From: an uncultured Bacteroidota bacterium
GTDB taxonomy: Bacteria > Bacteroidota > Bacteroidia > Flavobacteriales > Flavobacteriaceae
Reading direction: 5' to 3'
DNA length: 34,912 bases
Assembly: GCA_902515395.1 (NCBI GenBank)
Contig: CABXUL010000017.1
Location: 1-34,912 of the forward strand
In this document: in pieces, positions 16,827 to 24,097 of the stretch
Numbering within the stretch: the stretch's first letter is position 1
How the letters are laid out: every line of letters starts with the position of its first letter
The notes under the pieces: model-generated
Database searches by the model: none
Told to the model about the DNA's origin: nothing
What the model saw: only the letters and a program-made list of their open reading frames with translations
Made by a program: the position numbers and the translations under genes

Positions 16827-17348
16827 TTATAATAAGTCTTTTAATTTATCCCACCTCGGATCTGTTTCATCTGAGTGTGATTTTTTCTGAGGATCTAAAT
16901 CTTTTAATTTTTCTAAAACCTCTGACTTAAGAGTTCCATTTTTAATTCCAGGATGAATTTTTTTCTGTGGAATAGAAAGAACGTTCATTTCATAAATATA
17001 ATGAGCTACATCAATTTGGTGTGAACCGTGAGGTAAAATCAATAGTTCATCGTTATTACGATTATCTGTATCTCCAAATTTAACCACAAGATGAAAATCA
17101 GAACTAATTGAAAGATCAAAGGGCTCATTGGAAAGATCACATGGTAAGTTAACTTTGCCTGAAGCCTTAAAATCTAGTTTTAGCATTGTAGTTTTTTTTT
17201 CAAAAACCAGATGAACTTTTACATCAGCTTTTTTAAAATCAAAAAAATCATATCCTTCAAAGAACTCGTTATTAACAGTAAAGTCAAAATGATGAACGCC
17301 ATCTTTCAACCCTACAAAAGGTATCAAGAATGCTGAAATTTTCTCCAT
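16827..17348 (-). CDS. yceD: YceD/DUF177 family protein
   Basis: The 173-residue protein precedes rpmF, as DUF177 proteins do across bacteria. The core VNLPCDLSNEPFDLSISSDFHLVV matches the family's conserved Cys-containing segment, LLILPHGSHQIDVAHYIYEMNVLSIP is the acidic-to-hydrophobic helix, and the C-terminus DPRWDKLKDLL is characteristic. In plants and E. coli relatives have been linked to 23S rRNA maturation; the exact activity here is unknown. Likely first gene of the yceD-rpmF transcript. Confidence 0.92.
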   Translation of the reverse strand: MEKISAFLIPFVGLKDGVHHFDFTVNNEFFEGYDFFDFKKADVKVHLVFEKKTTMLKLDFKASGKVNLPCDLSNEPFDLSISSDFHLVVKFGDTDNRNNDELLILPHGSHQIDVAHYIYEMNVLSIPQKKIHPGIKNGTLKSEVLEKLKDLDPQKKSHSDETDPRWDKLKDLL

Positions 17349-17368
17349 TCTTTCTACAGTTAAAAACG

Positions 17369-17376
17369 CAAATTTA
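17369..17376 (-). promoter_or_regulatory. -7 box TAAATTTG for the yceD-rpmF cluster
   Basis: Read on the minus strand, 17376-17369 is TAAATTTG, an exact match to TAnnTTTG, 20 bases before the yceD ATG. No TTG element is evident at the expected distance. Confidence 0.42.
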
Positions 17377-17420
17377 AAATAAAAAATGATAAATACGGAG
17401 CCACAGCTTTTTTTTTGAAC

Positions 17421-18437
17421 CTAATCAGACTTTAGAAAATTTTGGTTTTTCTTGCGGTTTAAAAAAATTCTCCTCGCCATATACATTGCTGATCTAAATG
17501 AACTCACTTTTGCTACACCCTTTCCAGCGATTTCAAAAGCAGTGCCATGATCTGGAGATGTACGAACTTTACTTAAACCTGCAGTGAAGTTTGTTCCTTC
17601 ACCAAAGGTTAAGGATTTAAAAGGGATCAGACCCTGATCATGATATGATGCCAGAATTGCATCAAAATTCAAATGTCTTTGATTCCCGAAAAAACTATCT
17701 GCTGCATAGGGTCCAAAAACAAGGAGCCCCTTTTCGCTTAATTCTTTAATTACTGGTATAAATATTTTGTCTTCTTCATTTCCAATTACACCCCTATCTC
17801 CCGAGTGAGGGTTTAATCCCAAAACTGCAATCCTCGGACGATTAATGTCAAAATCAAACTTTAATGAATATTCCAATTGATGGATCTTTTTCTTAAGTAA
17901 TTCACTGGTAATTTGATTACTAATTTCTTTAACTGGAATGTGATCGGTAACCAACGCAACTTTAAGTTCATCAGATATCATGAACATAAGGCCTTCACCA
18001 TTAAGAAAGTCAGCAAAATAGGAAGTGTGTCCTGGAAAGCTAAAATCCTCAGATTGGATGGTCTTCTTATTAATCGGAGAGGTAACTAAAGCATCAACTT
18101 CTCCATCTTTTAATGCAATTGAAGCTTCTTTTATGGATTTAAAAGCTAACGATCCCGCTGCCTTGGAATAACGCCCAAAAACTAGCTCCTCATCAAGCAT
18201 TTTGAAGTTGTAAACATTAAGCTTTCCGTTGTGATATTTTTTGGTGTCTTTAACTAAAAACAAGTTCGTAGTTAAATTAAAAAATTGTTTTTGTCTTTCT
18301 AAAAGATCGATAGGTGCAAAAATTATGGGGCTAAAAAAATCAAACATCCTCTGGTCTTCAAATATTTTTAAAATAATTTCAATACCAACTCCGTTGGGAT
18401 CACCCATTGAAATTCCAAGCTTAATTTTTTCGGACAT
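17421..18437 (-). CDS. pdxA: 4-hydroxythreonine-4-phosphate dehydrogenase
   Basis: PdxA oxidises 4-phospho-hydroxy-threonine in the deoxyxylulose-5-phosphate-dependent route to pyridoxal phosphate. The N-terminal GISMGDPNGVGIEI motif, ALVTSPINKKTI, PGHTSYFAD (metal-binding His), ILASYHDQGLIPFK (second His) and SPDHGTAFEIAGKG (third His) are all present, and 338 residues is normal length. It is divergent from ribE across 55 bases and 72 bases upstream of yceD. Confidence 0.95.
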   Translation of the reverse strand: MSEKIKLGISMGDPNGVGIEIILKIFEDQRMFDFFSPIIFAPIDLLERQKQFFNLTTNLFLVKDTKKYHNGKLNVYNFKMLDEELVFGRYSKAAGSLAFKSIKEASIALKDGEVDALVTSPINKKTIQSEDFSFPGHTSYFADFLNGEGLMFMISDELKVALVTDHIPVKEISNQITSELLKKKIHQLEYSLKFDFDINRPRIAVLGLNPHSGDRGVIGNEEDKIFIPVIKELSEKGLLVFGPYAADSFFGNQRHLNFDAILASYHDQGLIPFKSLTFGEGTNFTAGLSKVRTSPDHGTAFEIAGKGVAKVSSFRSAMYMARRIFLNRKKNQNFLKSD

Positions 18438-18492
18438 TTATCTGACTATTTATTCCTAATTTTACAGCGTAAATTTAATTAAAATAAAACTG

Positions 18493-19089
18493 ATGTTTAC
18501 TGGAATAATTGAGGGGTTTGGTAAAGTAATAGAATTAAAAAGTGATCGGGAGAACCTTCATATTACTTTAGAAAGTAAACTGACTCGAGAGTTGAAAATT
18601 GATCAAAGCTTAGCTCACAATGGAGTATGTTTAACCGTAGTAGACATCAAAGGAAATCAATATTTGGTTACCGCAGTTCAAGAAACGCTTCTAAAGTCTA
18701 ACCTTGGGGATTTAAAGTTGGGTGATTTTATCAATTTGGAAAGGGCAATGAAAATCAATGGAAGGCTGGATGGACATATAGTTCAGGGTCATGTTGATCA
18801 AATTGGTAAGTGTATTGGAGTTGAAAACAAAGATGGCAGTTGGATTTACGAATTTGAATATGCTTCAGACCCTGGAAATATTACTATTGAAAAAGGATCT
18901 ATTACTATTAACGGTGTGAGTCTTACTGTAATTAACTCAAGAATAAATGCTTTCTCAGTTGCCATCATTCCTTATACTTACAAGCACACTAATTTCAATT
19001 TAATAAAGGTTGGCGATATTGTAAATTTAGAATTTGATATGATAGGAAAATACATTAAAAAAATCCAATCTGTTTTTTCTAATTCTTAA
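18493..19089 (+). CDS. ribE: Riboflavin synthase, alpha subunit type
   Basis: The trimeric cytoplasmic enzyme dismutates two 6,7-dimethyl-8-ribityllumazine molecules to riboflavin. It has the two tandem lumazine-binding domains: residues 1-97 beginning MFTGIIEGFGKV with NGVCLTVV, and 98-198 with GHIVQGHVDQIG and INGVSLTVIN. Length (198) is normal. I see no FMN riboswitch before it; only 55 bases separate it from the divergent pdxA. Confidence 0.96.
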   Translation: MFTGIIEGFGKVIELKSDRENLHITLESKLTRELKIDQSLAHNGVCLTVVDIKGNQYLVTAVQETLLKSNLGDLKLGDFINLERAMKINGRLDGHIVQGHVDQIGKCIGVENKDGSWIYEFEYASDPGNITIEKGSITINGVSLTVINSRINAFSVAIIPYTYKHTNFNLIKVGDIVNLEFDMIGKYIKKIQSVFSNS

Positions 19090-19140
19090 ATTAATTACTC
19101 AAATTTTTAAAAAAATCGATTAGGTGTAAACTTCTCTGCT

Positions 19141-19148
19141 TATCTTTG
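19141..19148 (+). promoter_or_regulatory. -7 box TATCTTTG of the small transcription unit
   Basis: An exact TAnnTTTG match 70 bases before the small ORF start. No TTG element lies at the right distance upstream (only TTAG). The transcript would begin near 19155. Confidence 0.5.
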
Positions 19149-19194
19149 AAAAGAATTTATAATGCTGTGACAACAGTTATGTTGAATTTAATAT

Positions 19195-19206
19195 AGAAAG
19201 GAGGTG
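19195..19206 (+). promoter_or_regulatory. Extended Shine-Dalgarno AGAAAGGAGGTG
   Basis: All 12 bases are complementary to CACCUCCUUUCU, the 3' tail of flavobacterial 16S rRNA as I remember it. The GGAGG core ends six bases before an ATG. None of the other starts I checked in this window has a comparable site, in keeping with the known rarity of such sites in Bacteroidota. It also fixes the start of the small ORF. Confidence 0.7.
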
Positions 19207-19210
19207 TCAT

Positions 19211-19273
19211 ATGTCTTACCGTAGTAATTTAAGGAAGTTAGGACAGCAGATACCCTCAAGTACACTGTTCTAA
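19211..19273 (+). CDS. 20-residue ORF behind the extended ribosome site
   Basis: ATG at 19211, stop TAA at 19271-19273. The peptide starts MSYRSNLRKLGQ and ends SSTLF; it is basic (three Arg and one Lys, no acidic residue) and has no hydrophobic segment, so it is neither a membrane peptide nor an obvious amino-acid-repeat attenuator. The evidence for translation is the strong site with ideal six-base spacing, the preceding -7 box and the following terminator. It does not resemble any protein I know. It could also be a leader-type ORF whose translation, not product, matters. Confidence 0.45.
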   Translation: MSYRSNLRKLGQQIPSSTLF

Positions 19274-19294
19274 ACTATCCTTATCTATAGCAAT

Positions 19295-19325
19295 AAATGC
19301 GGGTCGATGGATCCGCATTTTTTTT
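19295..19325 (+). terminator. Strong rho-independent terminator
   Basis: AAATGCGG (19295-19302) pairs with CCGCATTT (19313-19320); inside, G303-U312, U304-A311 and C305-G310 extend the helix to 11 bp with tetraloop GATG (19306-19309). T-rich sequence through 19325 follows. It is the best intrinsic terminator I find in the window and closes the small unit, 50 bases before the GT2 gene. Confidence 0.9.
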
Positions 19326-19376
19326 GAATTTTTATCTGAAAATCAAAATTTATAATAATGCTTATCTTTATTCTTT

Positions 19377-20114
19377 ATGCAAAAAAAGACATTAGCGATT
19401 GTAATCCCCTGTTATAACGAGGCTAATCGTTTACCCGTTGTGAGTTATAAGTCTTTTTTAAATAAAACCCGCGACGTTTCAATTTTCTTTATTAATGACG
19501 GATCTAGTGACGAAACTGGACACCTAATACATGAAATGGTTATGGAGTTTAATGAACAGGTCCATTTAATCTCTTTAAAAAAAAATAAGGGAAAAGGAAA
19601 TGCGGTTTTTGAGGGTTTTCATTTTGTCTTGAACAATCACGATTTTAAAAAAATTGCCTATTTAGATGCTGATTTAGCGACAAGCCTAGAAGAGTGTTAT
19701 CAATTGACTAACTGCGTTGAAGGGAAAATCTCTCTAGTATTTGGTTCAAGAATTCTAAAGCTAGACAACAATATCAAAAGGAAATGGTATCGCTTTTTTT
19801 TCGGTAGATTAGTTGCAACAGCTATTTCCAAAAGTCTCAAATTAAGCTTATATGATTCTCAATGTGGCTGTAAGATTTTTGACCCTTCCCTGGCTGATAA
19901 AATATTTGTTGAACCTTTTTTATCAAAATGGCTATTTGATGTAGAAATTTTTTTTCGAGCCATAAAGGTTTATGGAAGAAAAAATATTAAAGAGCACATC
20001 AAAGAGGTTCCCTTAAATGAGTGGGTGGATACTCCGGACTCCAGGGTTAGTCCTTGGTATTTTTTTCGACTTTGGTTGGACCTTTACAAAATATCTAAAA
20101 AATATAAAAATTGA
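19377..20114 (+). CDS. Family 2 glycosyltransferase, polyprenyl-phosphate-sugar synthase-like
   Basis: The 245-residue GT-A enzyme resembles DPM1/GtrB-type enzymes that load a hexose on polyprenyl phosphate. Visible are IPCYNEANRLP (N-terminal nucleotide-sugar site), INDGSSDET, NKGKGNAVFEGF, the metal-binding LDADLAT and DSQCGCKIFDPSLA. There are no C-terminal transmembrane helices, as in soluble/peripheral DPM1-like proteins. Its TGA overlaps the TTG start of the ArnT-like gene by four bases, suggesting a donor-making plus donor-using pair at the inner membrane. The sugar cannot be told from sequence. Confidence 0.88.
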   Translation: MQKKTLAIVIPCYNEANRLPVVSYKSFLNKTRDVSIFFINDGSSDETGHLIHEMVMEFNEQVHLISLKKNKGKGNAVFEGFHFVLNNHDFKKIAYLDADLATSLEECYQLTNCVEGKISLVFGSRILKLDNNIKRKWYRFFFGRLVATAISKSLKLSLYDSQCGCKIFDPSLADKIFVEPFLSKWLFDVEIFFRAIKVYGRKNIKEHIKEVPLNEWVDTPDSRVSPWYFFRLWLDLYKISKKYKN

Positions 20115-21514
20115 TTGACTTCAAAATTATTAAAAAAGACTTCTCAACTATTTATGGCTTATTTTTTAGCATTCTTTTTTTGATTCGTGCTTTATTAAAC
20201 AGCATTATACCACTTACTGATAAAACCGAAGCTCGATATGGTGAGATTGCCAGATTAATGGCTGAATCAGGTAATTGGATAGTTCCTCAAATAGACTATG
20301 GAATACCTTTTTGGGCAAAGCCCCCGCTCTCAACTTGGCTCTCAGCAAGTTCATCTATTTTATTTGGTGAAAACGAGTTTGCACTTCGGCTACCTTACTT
20401 AATTATTTCGATGGTAATTGCATTACTGCTTGGCCGATACGCCATTAAAAAAAAAATTAATTTCTTCATCCCCGGTATCATTCTATTTACTCTACCTGAA
20501 TTCTTCCTTCATGGTGGTGTGATCTCTACTGACCTAATGCTGTCCTTTTCTGTCGCGTTAACAATGTTAGGTTTTTGGGAATGTATTCATGCAAAAAATA
20601 AGACTCTTTGGGGTGTCCTCTTTTTTGTGGGAATTGGCTTGGGGTTATTGTCAAAAGGACCACTTGTCGGGGTATTGACTATTCCACCAATTTTAATATG
20701 GCTGGTGAGGTTTAGATTCTCTCCAAAAAAGATTCTCCAATTGCCTTGGCTTTTGGGGATTTTGATTGTTTTAATAATTGCACTTCCGTGGTACTTTCTG
20801 ATGGAAAAAAATTCACCTGGATTCATTGATTATTTTATTGTAGGAGAACATTTTTTGAGATTTATAGACTCCAGCTGGTCAGGAGACAAATATGGCTTTC
20901 CAAAACAACAGCCACTTGGAATAATTTGGATTTTTCTATTTGCTGGTGCACTACCATGGTCATTCATTCTAATGGGAAAAGTCAAAAGTAAAATTGTTAC
21001 TTATTGGAATGATCAATGGCAGCTGTTTCTTTGGTTATGGGTTTTATGGACCCCTTTCTTTTTTACATTTTCAAAAAGTCTTATCCACACCTATACTTTA
21101 CCTGTAATGATCCCAATTTCGCTTATAATTTTATCAAACTGGAGTACTTTTAAAAGAAAAAAATATATTTTAACAATCGCATTAAGCCTTCCTATTCTTT
21201 TATTTGGGGCTTACTTTTTAAAACCTACCCAGCAGGCCATTTCTGAAAGTACTGACAAATATATGGTTCAGCAATCAATTAATGATGGAACAATATTATA
21301 TGCCTTATTATTTAAATCATATTCAAGTCAGTTCTACTCTAAAGGGAGAGTAAAGGTTATCACCCCTGAGGAATTGGAAAGCATGATTAACAGTTCGAAA
21401 ATATTTTCAGTCATAATACAAAACAGACACAAGAGTCAAATTGCCCCAGAAATTTTAAAAAAATTAAATCCGCAGATAATCAGAAGAAAAGATGGTCTTT
21501 ACATCTCTCATTAA
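20111..21514 (+). CDS. ArnT-like membrane glycosyltransferase (GT83/GT39 type)
   Basis: A 467-residue polytopic inner-membrane protein of the GT-C fold. After the first helix the periplasmic loop has DKTEARYGEIARLMAESG, the ArnT/PMT-like catalytic acidic region, and WAKPPLSTWLSA; about ten further hydrophobic helices and a short soluble tail follow. Such enzymes take a sugar from a polyprenyl-phosphate carrier and add it to lipid A, glycan or protein in the periplasm. The start is TTG at 20111 inside the GT2 stop (TTGA overlap); no ATG precedes the conserved loop. With the GT2 it probably forms a two-gene sugar-transfer module. Confidence 0.88.
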   Translation: MIDFKIIKKDFSTIYGLFFSILFLIRALLNSIIPLTDKTEARYGEIARLMAESGNWIVPQIDYGIPFWAKPPLSTWLSASSSILFGENEFALRLPYLIISMVIALLLGRYAIKKKINFFIPGIILFTLPEFFLHGGVISTDLMLSFSVALTMLGFWECIHAKNKTLWGVLFFVGIGLGLLSKGPLVGVLTIPPILIWLVRFRFSPKKILQLPWLLGILIVLIIALPWYFLMEKNSPGFIDYFIVGEHFLRFIDSSWSGDKYGFPKQQPLGIIWIFLFAGALPWSFILMGKVKSKIVTYWNDQWQLFLWLWVLWTPFFFTFSKSLIHTYTLPVMIPISLIILSNWSTFKRKKYILTIALSLPILLFGAYFLKPTQQAISESTDKYMVQQSINDGTILYALLFKSYSSQFYSKGRVKVITPEELESMINSSKIFSVIIQNRHKSQIAPEILKKLNPQIIRRKDGLYISH

Positions 21515-21585
21515 TCCTATTAATTTCTTTTAATCCAGATAAGTCTTATTTAAACAAAATTCTCTAAATAAGCATAAAAAACACT

Positions 21586-21593
21586 TAACTTTG
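21586..21593 (+). promoter_or_regulatory. -7 box TAACTTTG upstream of the receptor gene
   Basis: An exact TAnnTTTG match 46 bases before the ATG at 21640, in a 125-base intergenic region; the -33 TTG is not evident. A leader of about 40 bases would result. Confidence 0.5.
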
Positions 21594-21639
21594 AAAATAC
21601 TCCAATTAAATAAAGTCCATTAAATAGATATTTTGTAAA

Positions 21640-24096
21640 ATGTTAAGAACATATTATTGCTTTTCACTGCTTTCGTGTCTTTTACCACTATCTATTTTCG
21701 GGCAAATTACTGGAATCATTTTGGATAGTCAAAACAAAGCTCCAATTGAATACGCTACTATTATTTTAATGAATGGTAGTGAAGTTTTAGACGGAACCAT
21801 TTCAAAACAAGATGGAAGTTTTGAGATAAATATAATTCCCAAAACAGATTATACTATTGAAATTTCTTTCTTAGGATATGAAACTCAAAACAGTGGTTTG
21901 CTAAAGATTGGGACAGGAAAAGAGGTTGCGTTAGGTTATATTTTCTTACGTCCAAACCAAACCCTATTGGATGAGGTAGTGTTAAGTACCAATCAGTCGT
22001 CAATTCAAAGTAAAATTGATAGGCAAGTTTATGGAGCAAGTGAATTTTCAATTGCCAGGGGAGGTAATGCTACAGACTTGATTAGAAATATTCCTTCAAT
22101 CAGTGTTAATGCTAATGGAGAGATCAGCTTAAGAGGAAGTCGTGGATTTGTCATTTTACTCAATGACAAGCCCATTCAGTCTGACATTAAAAGTTTTTTA
22201 AGTCAAATCCCCGCAAATAGTATTAAAAATATAGAAGTCATTACATCTCCCTCTGCAAAATATGATGCGGAAGGCAAGGCAGGTATTATTAATATTTTAA
22301 CTCTTAAAAATGTAGTAAAAGGGGATTATTTTCAAGTCAATACCCTCTTAGGAGCCCCCTCGATACAAGATTACGAAAACGCTGAAATCGCACAGCGTTA
22401 TGGCGCTGACATCACCTACAATACTATAGGTGAAAAATGGAATTTATCAACTGGGTTTAGCTTTCAGCGAAATGATATTTCAGGAAGAAGGGAAGGGGAT
22501 GTCTATACGATTATCGGTGATAAATATACACGTTTCCCCTCCGACGGAGAGCGAAGTTTTGATGAAATCAATTATTCAGGTAGGTTAACTGCAGACTACC
22601 AATTAACTGAAAGTGATCTTTTTTCTCTAGGACTTTTTGCAGGGAAAAGAACTAAAGATCGAACGGCAGATATTATTTATTACGCTAACTATGCAATTGT
22701 TTCTGATATCAAATATGAGTTTCAATACTACAATGAAAACCTCAGAATAAGAAAGAGTGATTTTATTTTAGGGAGCTTAGATTATGAACATAAGTTTAAA
22801 AATGAGGCTGAACTTAGTTCCTCCATACTTTATGAATATACTTTACTTGGTGGCCCAACGACCAACAGAAATTTAGGATTTCCAGATAATTCAATCGTAT
22901 ACCAGGATGAATACAACACAAATAATAATCCCCTTTATGGTTTGAGAATCAATTTGGATTATCAATTTAGACCCCTTTCTAATGGAACTTTTGAAATAGG
23001 ATATCAATATAGAAACCTTGATCACAATGGAGATTTTGTTTATGAAAGGAAAAATAATATTACCCAAGTTTTTGAATTAGTACCAGAATTTTCAAGCGAG
23101 GTAAATCTAAAACGCTCAATCCATTCTGGCTACTTGCAGTATAATGGAAGTTTTGAGAAATGGACTATTACCTCAGGACTTAGGATAGAAAATATGAAAC
23201 GCGACCTATCCTTAAAAGACAAATCAGGGTTAGTGGATCAAGATTATTCACTTAATTTCATAAAGATGTTTCCTTCGGCTAGTATTAATTATGAAATTAA
23301 TAACAAAGCAAATATTAAGCTGGCCTATAGCAAAAGGATTGATAGAACCACTACTTTTAAAATGAATCCATTTCCAGAACGCGAACATTCAGAAACACTC
23401 GAACAAGGTGATCCTAATCTACATCCTGAATTAATAGACCAATTGGAAATTGGCATTAATTTTAAGAATAATAGAGGCAGCAGTTTATTTTCCACGATTT
23501 ATTTCCGTAATGTAGATAATCTAATAAATCGAGTCAATACTGTTTACAATGACACTATTTTGAATCGAATTTACTCCAATGTTGGGAATGCTATGGCTTT
23601 TGGTGGGGAAATCGGTTCAGAACTTACGTTGGCCAAAAAACTTAAAACGTTCACCTCTGTCAATTTGTATAACTATAAAATTGATGGAGAGTTTGATAAT
23701 CGCCCAATTTATTCTAAGGGATTGATATACAGTTTAAATTTAAATAGTACTTATCGTTTTTCAGATGAGGCTTTTGTCCAATTTAATTTTAATTACCTGT
23801 CTAATCGAGTAACAGCTCAGGGAGAGGATTCAAGGTTTTATTCTCCAAATTTAACCCTAACAAAACGGTTTTGGAACAACCAATTAACAGCATCAATTCA
23901 GTGGAAAAATATAGATATGGGATTAATGAATACAAATGAGCAGCGGATTACTACATCACGACCTGATGAATTTTATACCACCACAAATTATGTCTATGAA
24001 GTAGATATGGTTTTATTAAGTTTAAGTTACAACTTCAACGACAGAAAAAACACAGCCAAATTCATCGATAGTGAATTTGGAAAGCGAGAATTCTGA
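21640..24096 (+). CDS. TonB-dependent-receptor-like outer-membrane beta-barrel protein
   Basis: The 818-residue protein has a signal peptide (1 to about 22), a carboxypeptidase-regulatory-like domain (about 23-105: GIILDSQNKAPIEYATI, DGSFEI, EISFLGYE), a plug region (about 125-230: ATDLIRNIPSISVNANGEISLRG, IPANSIKNIEVITSPSAKYDAEG, GIINI) and a long barrel rich in alternating aromatic strands, ending in Phe. This is the outer-membrane beta-barrel family (PF14905-like) rather than SusC: it is shorter and no SusD follows. It probably imports, or binds at the cell surface, a small ligand not identifiable from sequence. It ends one base before the convergent sulfatase. Confidence 0.9.
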   Translation: MLRTYYCFSLLSCLLPLSIFGQITGIILDSQNKAPIEYATIILMNGSEVLDGTISKQDGSFEINIIPKTDYTIEISFLGYETQNSGLLKIGTGKEVALGYIFLRPNQTLLDEVVLSTNQSSIQSKIDRQVYGASEFSIARGGNATDLIRNIPSISVNANGEISLRGSRGFVILLNDKPIQSDIKSFLSQIPANSIKNIEVITSPSAKYDAEGKAGIINILTLKNVVKGDYFQVNTLLGAPSIQDYENAEIAQRYGADITYNTIGEKWNLSTGFSFQRNDISGRREGDVYTIIGDKYTRFPSDGERSFDEINYSGRLTADYQLTESDLFSLGLFAGKRTKDRTADIIYYANYAIVSDIKYEFQYYNENLRIRKSDFILGSLDYEHKFKNEAELSSSILYEYTLLGGPTTNRNLGFPDNSIVYQDEYNTNNNPLYGLRINLDYQFRPLSNGTFEIGYQYRNLDHNGDFVYERKNNITQVFELVPEFSSEVNLKRSIHSGYLQYNGSFEKWTITSGLRIENMKRDLSLKDKSGLVDQDYSLNFIKMFPSASINYEINNKANIKLAYSKRIDRTTTFKMNPFPEREHSETLEQGDPNLHPELIDQLEIGINFKNNRGSSLFSTIYFRNVDNLINRVNTVYNDTILNRIYSNVGNAMAFGGEIGSELTLAKKLKTFTSVNLYNYKIDGEFDNRPIYSKGLIYSLNLNSTYRFSDEAFVQFNFNYLSNRVTAQGEDSRFYSPNLTLTKRFWNNQLTASIQWKNIDMGLMNTNEQRITTSRPDEFYTTTNYVYEVDMVLLSLSYNFNDRKNTAKFIDSEFGKREF

Positions 24097-24097
24097 T

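Larger units (their letters stand above)
19155..19325 (+). ncRNA. Putative small structured RNA / tiny mRNA with full anti-SD complement
   Basis: Between ribE and the GT2 gene a unit of about 170 bases has its own -7 box and its own strong terminator. From the predicted 5' end it holds a small hairpin (CTGT 19165-19168 with ACAG 19173-19176), an extended Shine-Dalgarno sequence (19195-19206), a 20-codon ORF (19211-19273), a segment 19278-19289 that can pair with the ribosome-binding site, and the terminator. I do not recognise it as 6S RNA, tmRNA, RNase P RNA or a known riboswitch. It could be a tiny mRNA with a self-masking ribosome site or an RNA that captures 30S subunits. The exact 5' end is a guess. 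Confidence 0.5.

Noticed and set aside
17399-17418. GGAGCCACAGC followed by a T-run as a plus-strand terminator
   Set aside because: The stem is only about three base pairs and there is no plus-strand gene to terminate here.
21640-24096. Calling the outer-membrane protein a SusC polysaccharide transporter
   Set aside because: It is shorter than SusC, has the PF14905-like barrel layout, and no SusD gene follows.
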